From NCBI GenBank assembly GCA_019918135.1, contig WBZZ01003799.1:20001-84000 (forward strand): DNA of 64,000 nucleotides, in the 5' to 3' direction. Position 1 is the stretch's first letter. Each line of letters opens with the position of its first letter. The notes under the pieces are model-generated. The model was given only the letters and a program-made list of their open reading frames with translations. It was not told the DNA's origin and did not search any database. This DNA is from Paulinella micropora. Taxonomy: Eukaryota > Cercozoa > Imbricatea > Euglyphida > Paulinellidae. Below, one piece after another: positions 11,012 through 24,626 of this stretch. The translations under genes were made by a program, and so were the position numbers.

Positions 11012-12728
11012 TTCTAACTACCGTCGGTCTTGCCCAGACACACACCCACCTCTCACACTCTCACACAGCACACAGCTATGCTCTCTACTTGTAAAATAGA
11101 AATAGAGTCACACTTTGCTCACTCTGTTCTGATGGCACAGACACAGGCAAGCAACCACACACACGCCCACACAGAGAGGACACTTCAAAGGACACCAACA
11201 GGCTCACACACACTCTACACAGTGTAGTGCTTTAAGCTGCCACACCTCCCTTTATGCTCTCTCTCTCTCTCTCTCTTCACCTACGTGTGCTATCACTGAC
11301 TCCGACTATTTCACTGAGACTCCACGGAGACTACCTCAGCTACCACTTGCGATAGCCTTCCATCCACTAAGAGTTCTATTTGCAAAGTCAGTTTGCCAGC
11401 CTTCTGAGGTTTGTAGTTGTTTTTGTACACCTACCTAAACAGTCCCTTTACACTTCACACCACTTGCCCAAGGCTCGCCTTTCAGTGTGCACAGTCTCAC
11501 CACGTACTCCTTTGTCACGTGAACTTGAATTGAGCATTGAAACTGATGTGTCCGTGTGTCATTCTAAGCAAGGAAAACAAGCATACCCACTAGAGTAGAG
11601 GTCGGGAGTGTCACGGTTTTCATCTCCTTCCGAGCGGCTTCCTTTCCTTTTTCAAGCTCAGGGGCTTCCTCCTCCTTCGGACTCAGTCTGCCGAACACCG
11701 GTTTATAAAGCTTGATTGGGGTTTTCTTTCCTCCATCTACCCCTAACGCCTCATCTAAGTTTTGAGCAGACTGTTTTGTGTTGGGCATCGGCCACACACG
11801 TGTAGGGCCCTTTGTTTTGTCCTCAAAGTATTCCATTACCAAGTCATCGTCTAAGTCTGCCCAACTATTAAGATCTGCCACTTCTTCGCAAGCTAGAATA
11901 AAGGCAGGCACTTTCCTACCCTTTAGCTGTATTCCTAGTACGTTCTCCCTGTGAACGTATTGCTTATGGGTGGCTGTACCTTGTAATACTTCCTTAGGAG
12001 CTTTAGCACGGCAGCTTTGGACTACTTGTCTATGGGTGGCTGTACCTTGTAATACTTCCTTAGGAGCTTTAGCATGGCAGCTTTGGACTACTTGTCTATG
12101 AAGCAAAACCCATGCTTCTTTACCAGTGAATGTGATCTTGTTGTCTGTCTTGCTAGTAGCCATTTCTAACTACCGTCGGTCTTGCCCAGACACACACCCA
12201 CCTCTCACACTCTCACACAGCACACAGCTATGCTCTCTACTTGTAAAATAGAAATAGAGTCACACTTTGCTCACTCTGTTCTGATGGCACAGACACAGGC
12301 AAGCAACCACACACACGCCCACACAGAGAGGACACTTCAAAGGACACCAACAGGCTCACACACACTCTACACAGTGTAGTGCTTTAAGCTGCCACACCTC
12401 CCTTTATGCTCTCTCTCTCTCTCTTCACCTACGTGTGCTATCACTGACTCCGACTATTTCACTGAGACTCCACGGAGACTACCTCAGCTACCACTTGCGA
12501 CAGCCTTCCATCCTCTAAGAGTTCTATTTGCAAAGTCAGTTTGCCAGCCTTCTGAGGTTTGTAGTTGTTTTTGTACACCTACCTAAACAGTCCCTTTACA
12601 CTTCACACCACTTGCCCAAGGCTCGCCTTTCAGTGTGCACAGTCTCACCACGTACTCCTTTGTCACGTGAACTTGAATTGAGCATTGAAACTGATGTGTC
12701 CGTGTGTCATTCTAAGCAAGGAAAACAA
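10429..12728. repeat. 1.15 kb tandem duplication inside the fossil element
   Basis: Two direct copies, about 10,429-11,580 and 11,581-12,728, starting GCATACCCACTAGAG and ending AAGCAAGGAAAACAA. They differ by a few substitutions and by the length of one CT tract. The high identity means the duplication is much younger than the element. Confidence 0.9.
11564..12163 (-). mobile_element. Fossil retroelement upstream ORF, copy 2
   Basis: Second copy of the 10,385-11,011 reading frame, differing by a handful of residues and with a different last few residues because the duplication ends inside it. It is detached from the gag-like region by the first copy. Confidence 0.6.
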
Positions 12729-13212
12729 ACACGTTTAACACACCCACGGCCCCCGTACGGCTTTTATGCATGAGCGGTGACAACAAACTGGTATATCCGT
12801 GTGGACGGTCCTTCTAAGCAAGGATATAATACAAACACGTTCAACACACCCGCGGTACTAGTAACAAGAACAAAAACCTTTCAGAGGCACACCCCACTCA
12901 CACAACCTGAACGAAACGGTGCAACCCCTGTCTGTCTTGTCCTTCTGGTCCCTACCTTGCCCTCCGGAGGCGCGCTGCCGCACACACGCAGAGCAGAGCG
13001 TAGCCTCGGGAGTGTCTACAGTGATTAGCTGTACGGGCACTGCAACTCAAAACTCATGGTACGCACTTTTCTGAAAGGGGTCACTTAAGGTAGACCCCCG
13101 ACACCCCTTGACTCTTGAACGAAGGTCTTCGTCTGTGATCAGTTGACACAGAAACGCTCCAAGGCTCAGAGTAGCACAATAGACAAAAACCTCGCAAACG
13201 CTTCCCGTCTTA
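12729..13212. other. Intergenic, no gene seen
   Basis: Contains two short related phrases (GTTTAACACACCC and GTTCAACACACCC contexts at 12,732 and 12,839) that look like a partial duplication of the right end of the preceding tandem repeat. No coding or RNA gene is supported. Confidence 0.5.
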
Positions 13213-13497
13213 TTAATAAACCTGCACTCGGGGCGTCCCCGACGGTCCCGCCCCCTCCTCGATGCTATCGGCTTGCGACTTGCGGTCAAATTCGAAGAAT
13301 TTAACAATATTACTGAAAACAATTCCCGCCAGTCCAACTGCCGACGTCACAAAAGATGTATTATACCGGGCCTTCCAGAAATTGACCCACGTAACGCACG
13401 GATATAGGTTAAAAGGGTAATGGTAAAAAGCTGGTGCCACTGTGACCATAGCCACAAGTACCAGGATAAGTATATACAGTCTACAATTGACTGTCAC
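13213..13497 (-). CDS. Small predicted membrane protein, unknown
   Basis: 94 residues. It has a strongly hydrophobic start (LYILILVLVAMVTVAPAF, about residues 7-24) acting as signal or anchor, a second hydrophobic stretch around residues 50-62 (FVTSAVGLAGIVF), and a short polar tail rich in acidic residues and Pro. It resembles a real protein more than neighbouring shadows do, but I recognise no family. It stands upstream of the fossil gag element on the same strand, so it could be a remnant of that element or a separate host gene. Confidence 0.35.
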   Translation of the reverse strand: MTVNCRLYILILVLVAMVTVAPAFYHYPFNLYPCVTWVNFWKARYNTSFVTSAVGLAGIVFSNIVKFFEFDRKSQADSIEEGAGPSGTPRVQVY

Positions 13498-14055
13498 ACG
13501 GTATTAACAACTCGAATATTAATATAATAATACATACCACAATAATAACAGAAACAACTACCACTAACGGATAATTAAGTAATAAAGGACATAATTTGAC
13601 GAGGGTTCCGGATTAATATATTTAGTATATATATTGGTCCAACAACTTCAATGTGTTTTTATTCAAATTGAAAAGCAGATCCACAAATGTGGATCTTGCC
13701 GGAGCAAGGATTAGTAATACAGAAGCTTCCTGATCCATCTCGTAGTCGAGCCGGAAAAGTTAGAGCCGGAAGTGTGTTAGAGAAGGAAATTTTTTGCACT
13801 TATTTTTCTTTGTTTCGCCCTCCCCAGGTCGCAGCGATGGAACCTCATGGTCTTTAGCTTAGCCATAGACAGTTCAACTGTACTAATTACTATTTGTGAG
13901 ATCTGACATATCATAGATACGAATATTTATTATATATTGTTGCTGTTGCTCTTGCTTTTGTTATTGTTCCTTCTGCTGTTTTTTTTTTTTTTTTTAAATT
14001 GTTCTTCTTGACGTTATTGGAATCTATTCTGAACATGGCCACAAACAGTAGTAGT

Positions 14056-14097
<42 letters not shown>

Positions 14098-14102
14098 AAG
14101 TA

Positions 14103-14136
<34 letters not shown>

Positions 14137-14197
14137 CAGCAGCAGCAGCAGCAGTTTGGTAGTAGTAGTAGCAGCATGCGGCATTGTGTTTCATCTA
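13498..14197. other. AT-rich 3' flank of LSm3 with (TAG)n array
   Basis: Holds a (TAG)n/(GTA)n microsatellite at about 14,050-14,175 with a CAG patch, and an AATAAA on the minus strand at 13,926-13,931, about 270 bases after the LSm3 stop, which is a possible polyadenylation signal. Nothing else is recognised. Confidence 0.55.
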
Positions 14198-14700
14198 TCA
14201 GCCAGTTCGTAAAGGAGGGGACACTAGGATCACAGCATCTCCACGCACAAACAACAACTCGATCTGGCGCTTGGTGGTCTGCAAAAACAAGGTTCCAAAA
14301 AATCAAGGGTGTAGAGAAGCAGGGGAACGACAAACGCAAAGTCGTTTTATACATATGACTGTAGCATGTATTTGTATGTATAGATGTTTGCATTATGTAT
14401 ACGGATGTATGTATGTATGTTTGTATGTATGCATGCATGTATGCATGTATGTATGTATGTATGTATGTGTGTATGCATGTATGTATGTATGTATGTATGT
14501 ATGTATGCATGCATGTATGCATGTATGTATGTATGTATGTATATGTGTATGTATGTACATGTGTATGTGTGTATGTGTACCTTGACGAGTTCTTCGTAGG
14601 TTTCCTCGTCGACTTGTACCTCGGTGATGGTCTCGTCCACTTCGCCCAGAACCATGTTCATGTGCTGATCGTACGACTAACAACACACACCGCATATGAC

Positions 14701-14784
<84 letters not shown>

Positions 14785-15028
14785 CATTATTATTATGGAC
14801 ACCGTGATAGCCCAGTGGTCAAGTTCTACCATCTGGGCCCTGTCGCCAGTTCGATTCCCGTCGGTGCCACCAGTATTTTCATTGAACATACCGGTCCGTC
14901 TGGAAGTGTTGGAACTGCCCGTGCGGGGGGTGTCATTAGAGCCTATCGTCAATTCTTCGTACTCCCCTCACGGGTGAGACGATGGAGGCGCATGTGCAGA
15001 TTTGCATCAGCCATTGACAGAGAAGCAC

Positions 15029-15095
<67 letters not shown>

Positions 15096-15589
15096 GTAAA
15101 TCTGCCTTGGAGTGTTGACTGTGACATATTTGAGGGAAATCCCGATGAAAAAACCTAGTCACACTTGCTAAACAGAGTTCCAGCCCAATGGCCTCAAGGC
15201 GTTAAACTGTGACGCCAACTCATAACCCTTTGGTGCTAGATGCTGGGGAGGAGGGTCGTTGCGCGCGTAAAAGATCTTAAACTCCGCATATGCTGGTTGA
15301 TAGCCCAGGACCCAGCAGACACCAGATTGTTATGGGTGGGGTTTCGAGGCAGCTCTAGCAACCGCGCTTGGTGTATGCACTTGCACATTCGGTGACGTCT
15401 TGCAAGAGGTTGCTGGGACTGCGGAATAACCTCGGCTTAGTGCAGTCTTGCCCTCAGGAGCTCCATCGGTGGCCCCGATCATCAGGCGAGAGACTGACAC
15501 GGGGGGGTGGAGGACCTCGAACAAGGGTATTGGAGGCTTATGTCCGTTGAGGATATGCCATTAGCTGCATCAGTACGCCTCAGATATAG

Positions 15590-15627
<38 letters not shown>

Positions 15628-15897
15628 TTATGGACACCGTGATAGCCCAGTGGTCAAGTTCTACCATCTGGGCCCTGTCGCCAGTTCGATTCCCGTCGGT
15701 GCCACCAGTATTTTCATTGAACATACCGGTCCGTCTGGACCAGTATTTTCATTGAACATACCGGTCCGTCTGGAAGTGTTGGAACTGCCCTTGCGGGGGT
15801 GTCATTAGAGCCTATCGTCAATTCTTCGTACTCCCCTCACGGGTGAGACGATGGAGGCGCATGTGCAGAAATGCATCAGCCATTGACAGAGAAGCAC

Positions 15898-15934
<37 letters not shown>

Positions 15935-17083
15935 TGGACACCGTGATAGCCCAGTGGTCAAGTTCTACCATCTGGGCCCTGTCGCCAGTTCGATTCCCGT
16001 CGGTGCCACCAGTATTTTCATTGAACATACCGGTCTATTTCTGGACCAGTATTTTCATTGAACATACCGGCCCGTCTGGAAGTGTTGGAACTGCCCTTGC
16101 GGGGGTGTCATTAGAGCTTATCGTCAATTCTTCGTACTCCCCTCACGGGTGAGACGATGGAGGCGCATGTGCAGAAATGCATCAGCCATTGACAGAGAAG
16201 CACTATTATTATTATTATTATTATTATTATCCCTGAAAGGTGTTGGGAGTAGGGGGTGGGAGGATGGGGAAATTGGATATTGTGTACCCCCCCCCCCAAC
16301 ACACACACACACACCATTTCCACACCCCTGTTCCCACAAATAATGGTTTGTGGGAACCAGGAGGAGTTGGGATCTCATATTTGCAGGGTGGCTAGCCCCA
16401 GACTCGTGATGCTGATATAACTTTCTGTTGGAATTCACGCAAATATTTGCGTTAGGGGATCCTGAATGCTGAAATTCCGTGTTTTTTTGCGAGTACTTGC
16501 CGGTACCTCCGGCAATTGAACGTACCCTGTCGACGGGGAAGGGGGGGTCCGGGGGGCCCTCCCCCCGGGAACCCCACCTGCCCCCCGGACCCCTAGCCCT
16601 GCAATTGTACGTACCCCAATCAGTAAATATTAGAAAAGAAACAACGGAGAGACCGTGCACAGTGTGAGAGCCTCGCTTTGTGCTTACAACAACAACAACA
16701 ACAACAACGCGAATCAGCCGGCACCAACATGAATGGCTGAGAATGCTCCAAGGCTCTAAGAGTTGTGCCAGAAGGATTTATGCGGTTACCTCCGGCAATT
16801 TAACGTACCCTGTCGACTGTAGCAAGGGGGGGTCCGGGAGGCACTCCCCCCGGGAACCCAAGGCTTGCAATTGTGCGTACCCGAAGCGAATATGCCGGCG
16901 CCAAAATGAATGGATGAGAATGCTCCAAGGCTCCCAAAGTTGTGCAAGAAGGGATAAGTGGTGAGAAAATACTGGCACCGACGGGAATCGAACTGGCGAC
17001 AGGTCCCAGATGGTACTGACTTGACCACTGGGCTATCGCCATGCCACAATGATAATGATAATAATAATAATAATATAATAATA

Positions 17084-17157
<74 letters not shown>

Positions 17158-17388
17158 GTGCTTCTCTGGCAATGGCTGATGCAAATCTGCACATGCGCCT
17201 CCATCGTCTCACCCGTGAGGGGAGTACGAAGAATTGACGATAGGCTGTAATGACACCCCCGCACGGGCAGTTCCAACACTTCCAGACGGACCGGTATGTT
17301 CAATGAAAATACTGGTGGCACCGACGGGAATCGAACTGGCGACAGGGCCCAGATGGTAGAACTTGACCACTGGGCTATCACGGTGTCC

Positions 17389-17442
<54 letters not shown>

Positions 17443-18013
17443 GTGCTTCTCTGTCAATGGCTGATGCATTTCTGCACATGCGCCTCCATCGTCTCACCCG
17501 TGAGGGGAGTACGAAGAATTGACGATAAGCTCCAATGACACCCCCGCAAGGGCAGTTCCAACACTTCCAGACGGGCCGGTATGTTCAATGAAAATACTGG
17601 TCCAGAGAAATAGACCGGTATGTTCAATGAAAATACCGGTGGCACCGACGGGAATCGAACTGGCGACAGGGCCCAGATGGTAGAACTTGACCACTGGGCT
17701 ATCACGGTGTCCAGATAATAATAATAATAATAATAATAATAATAGTGCTTCTCTGTCAATGGCTGATGCATTTCTGCACATGCGCCTCCATCGTCTCACC
17801 CGTGAGGGGAGTACGAAGAATTGACGATAAGCTCTAATGACACCCCCGCAAGGGCAGTTCCAACACTTCCAGACGGGCCGGTATGTTCAATGAAAATACT
17901 GGTCCAGAAATAGACCGGTATGTTCAATGAAAATACTGGTGGCACCGACGGGAATCGAACTGGCGACAGGGCCCAGATGGTAGAACTTGACCACTGGGCT
18001 ATCACAGTGTCCA

Positions 18014-18075
<62 letters not shown>

Positions 18076-18384
18076 TAGTGATTCTCAGTCAATGGCTGAT
18101 GCATTTCTGCACATGTGCCTCCATCGTCTCACCCGTGAGGGGAGTACGAAGATTTGACGATAGGCTCTACTGACACCCCCGCAAGGCAGCTCCAAGCCTT
18201 CCAGACAGACCAATACTTTCAAAGAAAATATCCTTTGAAAATACTGGCACCGACGGGAATCGAACTGGCGACAGGTCCCAGATGGTAGACTTTAACCACT
18301 GGGCTATCGCGGTGCCACTTAATAATAATAATCATAATAATCATAATAATCATAATCATAATCATAATCATAATAATAACAATA

Positions 18385-18416
<32 letters not shown>

Positions 18417-18678
18417 GTGCTTCTCTGTCAATGGCTGATGCATTTCTGCACATGCGCCTCCATCGTCTCACCCGTGAGGGGAGTACGAAGAATTGACGAT
18501 AGGCTCTAATGACACCCCCGCAAGGGCAGTTCCAACACTTCCAGACGGGCCGGTATGTTCAATGAAAATACTGGTCACGGATCGGTATGTTCAATGAAAA
18601 TACTGGTGGCACCGACGGGAATCGAACTGGGACAGGGCCCAGATGGTAGAACTTGACCACTGGGCTATCACGGTGTCC

Positions 18679-18726
<48 letters not shown>

Positions 18727-18982
18727 TTAATAATAATAATAATAGTGCTTCTCTGTCAATGGCTGATGCATTTCTGCACATGCGCCTCCATCGTCTCACC
18801 CGTGAGGGGAGTACGAAGAATTGACGATAGGCTCTAATGACACCCCCGCAAGGGCAGTTCCAACACTTCCAGACGGACCGGACCGGTATGTTCAATGAAA
18901 ATACTGGTAGCACCGACTGGAATCGAACTGGCGACAGGGCCCAGATGGTAGAACTTGACCACTGGGCTATCACGGTGTCCAA

Positions 18983-19013
<31 letters not shown>

Positions 19014-19281
19014 GTGCTTCTCTGTCAATGGCTGATGCATTTCTGCACATGTGCCTCCATCGTCTCACCCGTGAGGGGAGTACGAAGAATTGACGATAAG
19101 CTCTAATGACACCCCCGCAAGGGCAGTTCCAACACTTCCAGACGGGCCGGTATGTTCAATGAAAATACTGGTCCAGAAATAGACCGGTATGTTCAATGAA
19201 AATACTGGTGGCACCGACGGGAATCGAACTGGCGACAGGGCCCAGATGGTAGAACTTGACCACTGGGCTATCACGGTGTCC

Positions 19282-19365
<84 letters not shown>

Positions 19366-19869
19366 CATAAACAATAATAATAGTGCTTCTCTGTCAATGG
19401 CGAATGCAAATCTGCGCATGTGCCTCCATCATCTCACCCGCGAGGGGAGTACGAAGATTTGGCCGATAGCTCTACTGACACCCCCGCAGGGCAGCTACGT
19501 ATACCTTCAAAGAAAACACATGAAGTAGAAATTTGCAAAGATTTTGGCAAAGTAGTGCCAAAATGAATGGCTGAGAATGCTGCAAGGCTCTACGAGTTGT
19601 GCCAGGGGCTTAGAGGCTGATTCTTTGTGTTTTCGCAAGCTTGTCACGAGCACTTCTTTAGGGAAAAAGTTGAAGTTGTGAAAATCGAATGTAATGAAAA
19701 AGTAGTGCCAAAATGAATGGCTGAGACTGCTCCAAGGTTGTAAAAGTTGTGCATGTGAGAATGAGATGGAAAAGCGACCTTGGGAAGAGGAGAGGGGGGG
19801 TGGGGGTGGGGTTGCGCGAAGCGCACCGCAAACCATCCTGTCAGGTGTTGGCGCTGTCCCTAGTTATTA

Positions 19870-19943
<74 letters not shown>

Positions 19944-19976
19944 ATACCGGTCCGTCTGGAAGTGTTGGAACTGCCC

Positions 19977-20044
<68 letters not shown>

Positions 20045-20184
20045 ATACCGGTCCGTCTGGAAGTGTTGGAACTGCCCTTGCGGGGGTGTCATTAGAGCCT
20101 ATCGTCAATTCTTCGTACTCCCCTCACGGGTGAGACGATGGAGGCGCATGTGCAGAAATGCATCAGCAATTGACAGAGAAACAC

Positions 20185-20230
<46 letters not shown>

Positions 20231-20498
20231 GTGGACACCGTGATAGCCCAGTGGTCAAGTTCTACCATCTGGGCCCTGTCGCCAGTTCGATTCCCGTCGG
20301 TGCCACCAGTATTTTCATTGAACATACCGCTCCGTCTGGACCAGTATTTTCATTGAACATACCGGTCCGTCTGGAAGTGTTGGAACTGCCCTTGCGGGGG
20401 TGTCATTAGAGCTTATCGTCAATTCTTCGTACTCCCCTCACGGGTGAGACGATGGAGGCGCATGTGCAGAAATGCATCAGCCATTGACAGAGAAGCAC

Positions 20499-20573
<75 letters not shown>

Positions 20574-20937
20574 GGAGGGGTGCACAGTATGGCACCCCAC
20601 GGGAAGAGGAGGTGGTTGGGCCTCTTCGAAACTCCGCATATGCTGGTCGATAGCCCAGGACCCAGCAGACACCAGATTGTTATGGGTGGGGTTTCGAGGC
20701 AGCTCTAGCAACCGCGCTTGGTGTATGCACTTGCACATTCGGTGACGTCTTGCAAGAGGTTGCTGGGACTGCGGAATAACCTCGGCTTAGTGCAGTCTTG
20801 CCCTCAGGAGCTCCATCGGTGGCCCCGATCATCAGGCGAGAGACTGACACGGGGGGGTGGAGGACCTCGAACAAGGGTATTGGAGGCTTATGTCCGTTGA
20901 GGATATGCCATTAGCTGCATCAGTACGCCTCAGATAT

Positions 20938-20978
<41 letters not shown>

Positions 20979-21244
20979 GGACACCGTGATAGCCCAGTGG
21001 TCAAGTTCTACCATCTGGGCCCTGTCGCCAGTTCGATTCCCGTCGGTGCCACCAGTATTTTCATTGAACATACCGATCCGTCTGGACCAGTATTTTCATT
21101 GAACATACCGGCCCGTCTGGAAGTGTTGGAACTGCCCTTGCGGGGGTGTCATTAGAGCTTATCGTCAATTCTTCGTACTCCCCTCACAGGTGAGACGATG
21201 GAGGCGCATGTGCAGAAATGCATCAGCCATTGACAGAGAAGCAC

Positions 21245-21289
<45 letters not shown>

Positions 21290-23131
21290 TATTATTATTA
21301 CTATTCAGCCCAATGGCCTTACGGCGTTAAACTGTGATGCCAACTCAAAACCATTTGGTGGATGATGCTGGGGAGGAGGGTCGTTGGGCGCCTGTCGAAG
21401 ATCTTAAACTCCGCTATGCCGGTTGATAGCCCGTGAACCCAGCGGATACCAAATTGTTATGGGTGAGGTTTTGAGAGGTAGTTCTAGCAACCATGCTTGG
21501 TGTACGCACTTGCACATGCGGCAACGTTTTGCAAGAGGTTGTTGGGACTGCGGAATAACCTCGGCTTAGTGTAGTCTTGCCCTCAGGAGCTCCATCGGTG
21601 GCCCCTATAATCAGTTGAGAGACTGACTAGGTGGGGATGAAGCACCTCGAACAAGGGCATGAGCCTCAGCTGCATCAGTATGCCTTAGTGTTGATTGTGA
21701 TATATTTGAGGGTAACACCTGATGATAAAAACTTAGTCACGCTTGCTTATCAGAGCTCCAGCCCAATTGCCTTACGGCGTTAAACTGTGATGCCAACTCA
21801 AAACCATTTGGTGGATGATGCTGGGGAGGAGGGTCGTTGGGCGCCTGTAGAAGATCTTAAACTCCGCTATGCCGGTTGATAGCCCGTGGACCCAGCGGAT
21901 ACCAAATTGTTATGGGTGGGGTTTTGAGGTAGTTCTAGCAACCATGCTTGGTGTACGCACTTGCACATGCGGCAACGTTTTGCAAGAGGTTGTTGGGACT
22001 GCGGAATAACCTCGGCTTAGTGTAGTCTTGCCCTCAGGAGCTCCATCGGTGGCCCCTATAATCAGTCGAGAGACTGACTAGGTGGGGATGGAGCACCTCG
22101 AACAAGGGCATGGAGGCTCATGTCCGGAAACGGATCGTGCCATCAGCTGCATCAGTATGCCTTAGAGGAAGTATATTATTACTATTATTATTACTATTAT
22201 TACTATTATTATTATCATCCCTGAAAGGTATTGGGGAAGGGGGTGAGGGGGAAAATGGAAATTGTGTACCCCCCCCCCCAGCATTTCCGCACCCCTGTCG
22301 GAATAAATCATGGTTTATGGGAACCAGGAGGAGTTGGGAGCTCATATTTACAGGGTGGCTAGCCCCAGACTCGATGTTGATGCTGATATAATTTTTTTGA
22401 AATTCACGCAAATATTTGCGTTAGGGCAGTGTCCTGAATGCCAAAATTCCTTTATTTTTCCGCACCCCTGTCGGAATAAATCATGGTTTGTGTGAACCAG
22501 GAGGGGTTGGGAGCTCAAATTGACAGGGTGGCAGACCCGATGTTGATGCTGATATAATTTCTTTGGAATTCACGCAAATATTTGCGTTAGGGGAGTGTCC
22601 TGAATGCCAAATTCCTTGGTTTTTGGGCCTATTTTCTGCTCTCTAATCGGAATAAATCATGGTTTGTGGGGACCAGGAGGAGTTGGGAGCTCATATTGGC
22701 AGGGTGGCTAGCCCCAGACTCGATCTTGATGCTGATAACATTTTTTTTTGCTGGAATTAACGCAAATATTTGCGTTAGGGGAGTGTCCTGAATGCCAAAT
22801 TTCCTCGTTTTTTGGCAGTACTTGCCGGTGCCTCCGGAGATTGAACGTACGCTGTCGACGGGGCAGGGGGGGTCCGGGGGCTCTGCCCCCGGGAACCCAA
22901 GCCCTGTGATTGTACGTACCCGTTCTGGTCGCGGGTGGCACCCACACCTGAAAATTGAGGTTTTTTTGCCACCAGGCGCCCTTTGCAGCACCTCCGGTAA
23001 TTCAACGTACCCTGTCGAAAGGAAAGGGGCGGGAAGGGGGCCTCCAAAACGTGATAAGAAGTGCGGCCGGCGGAGTTTGGTGCGCGAAGCGCACTGGTAA
23101 ACCATCCTTTCAGGTGTTGGCGCAGTCCCTA

Positions 23132-23192
<61 letters not shown>

Positions 23193-23722
23193 CGTGATAG
23201 CCCAGTGGTCAAGTTCTACCATCTGGGCCCTGTCGCCAGTTCGATTCCCGTCGGTGCCACCAGTATTTTCATTGAACATACCGATCAGTCTGGACCAGTA
23301 TTTTCATTGAACATACCGGCCCGTCTGGAAGTGTTGGAACTGCCCTTGCGGGAGTGTCATTAGAGCTTATCGTCAATTCTTCGTACTCCCCTCACGGGTG
23401 AGACGATGGAGGCGCATGTGCAGAAATGCATCAGCCATTGACAGAGAAGCACTATTATTATTATTATTATTATTATTATTAGTGGACACCGTGATAGCCC
23501 AGTGGTCAAGTTCTACCATCTGGGCCCTGTCGCCAGTTCGATTCCCGTCGGTGCCACCAGTATTTTGATTGAACATACCGGTCCGTCTGGAAGTGTTGGA
23601 ACTGCCCGTGCGGGGGTGTCATTAGAGCCTATCGTCAATTCTTCGTACTCCCCTCACGGGTGAGACGATGGAGGCGCATGTGCAGATTTGCATCAGCCAT
23701 TGACAGAGAAGCACTATTATTA

Positions 23723-23763
<41 letters not shown>

Positions 23764-24031
23764 GGACACCGTGATAGCCCAGTGGTCAAGTTCTACCATC
23801 TGGGCCCTGTCGCCAGTTCGATTCCCGTCGGTGCCACCAGTATTTTCATTGAACATACCGGTCTATTTCTGGACCAGTATTTTCATTGAACATACCGGCC
23901 CGTCTGGAAGTGTTGGAACTGCCCTTGCGGGGGTGTCATTAGAGCTTATCGTCAATTCTTCGTACTCCCCTCACGGGTGAGACGATGGAGGCGCATGTGC
24001 AGAAATGCATCAGCCATTGACAGAGAAGCAC

Positions 24032-24068
<37 letters not shown>

Positions 24069-24570
24069 ATTAGGGAGTACATAGGCCATCGGTCCCTTTC
24101 CATGGGCTGATTGGTATAAAGCTCCTAGAGTAATGTTCTATGCCGTCACTTCCTTTATTCCACCGATTGGTGTGGAGACTTTCCTTATGGAATGGAGGAC
24201 TGGATGCACATGGCCTTTTGGCTCAGCAATTGGCAGACGATACATACATACATATTATTAATATTATTATTATTATTATTATTATTTTTAATTGGACACC
24301 GTGATAGCCCAGTGGTCAAGTTCTACCATCTGGGCCCTGTCGCCAGTTCGATTCCCGTCGGTGCCACCAGTATTTTCATTGAACATACCGATCCGTCTGG
24401 ACCAGTATTTTCATTGAACATACCGGCCCGTCTGGAAGTGTTGGAACTGCTCTTGCGGGGGTGTCATTAGAGCTTATCGTCAATTCTTCGTACTCCCCTC
24501 ACGGGTGAGACGATGGAGGCGCATGTGCAGAAATGCATCAGCCATTGACAGAGAAGCACTATTATTATTA

Positions 24571-24626
<56 letters not shown>

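Noticed and set aside
10385-12163. Two independent host genes of the MATSKTDNK type
   Set aside because: They are one sequence duplicated in tandem and adjoin the gag-like region on the same strand, so they belong to the fossil element.
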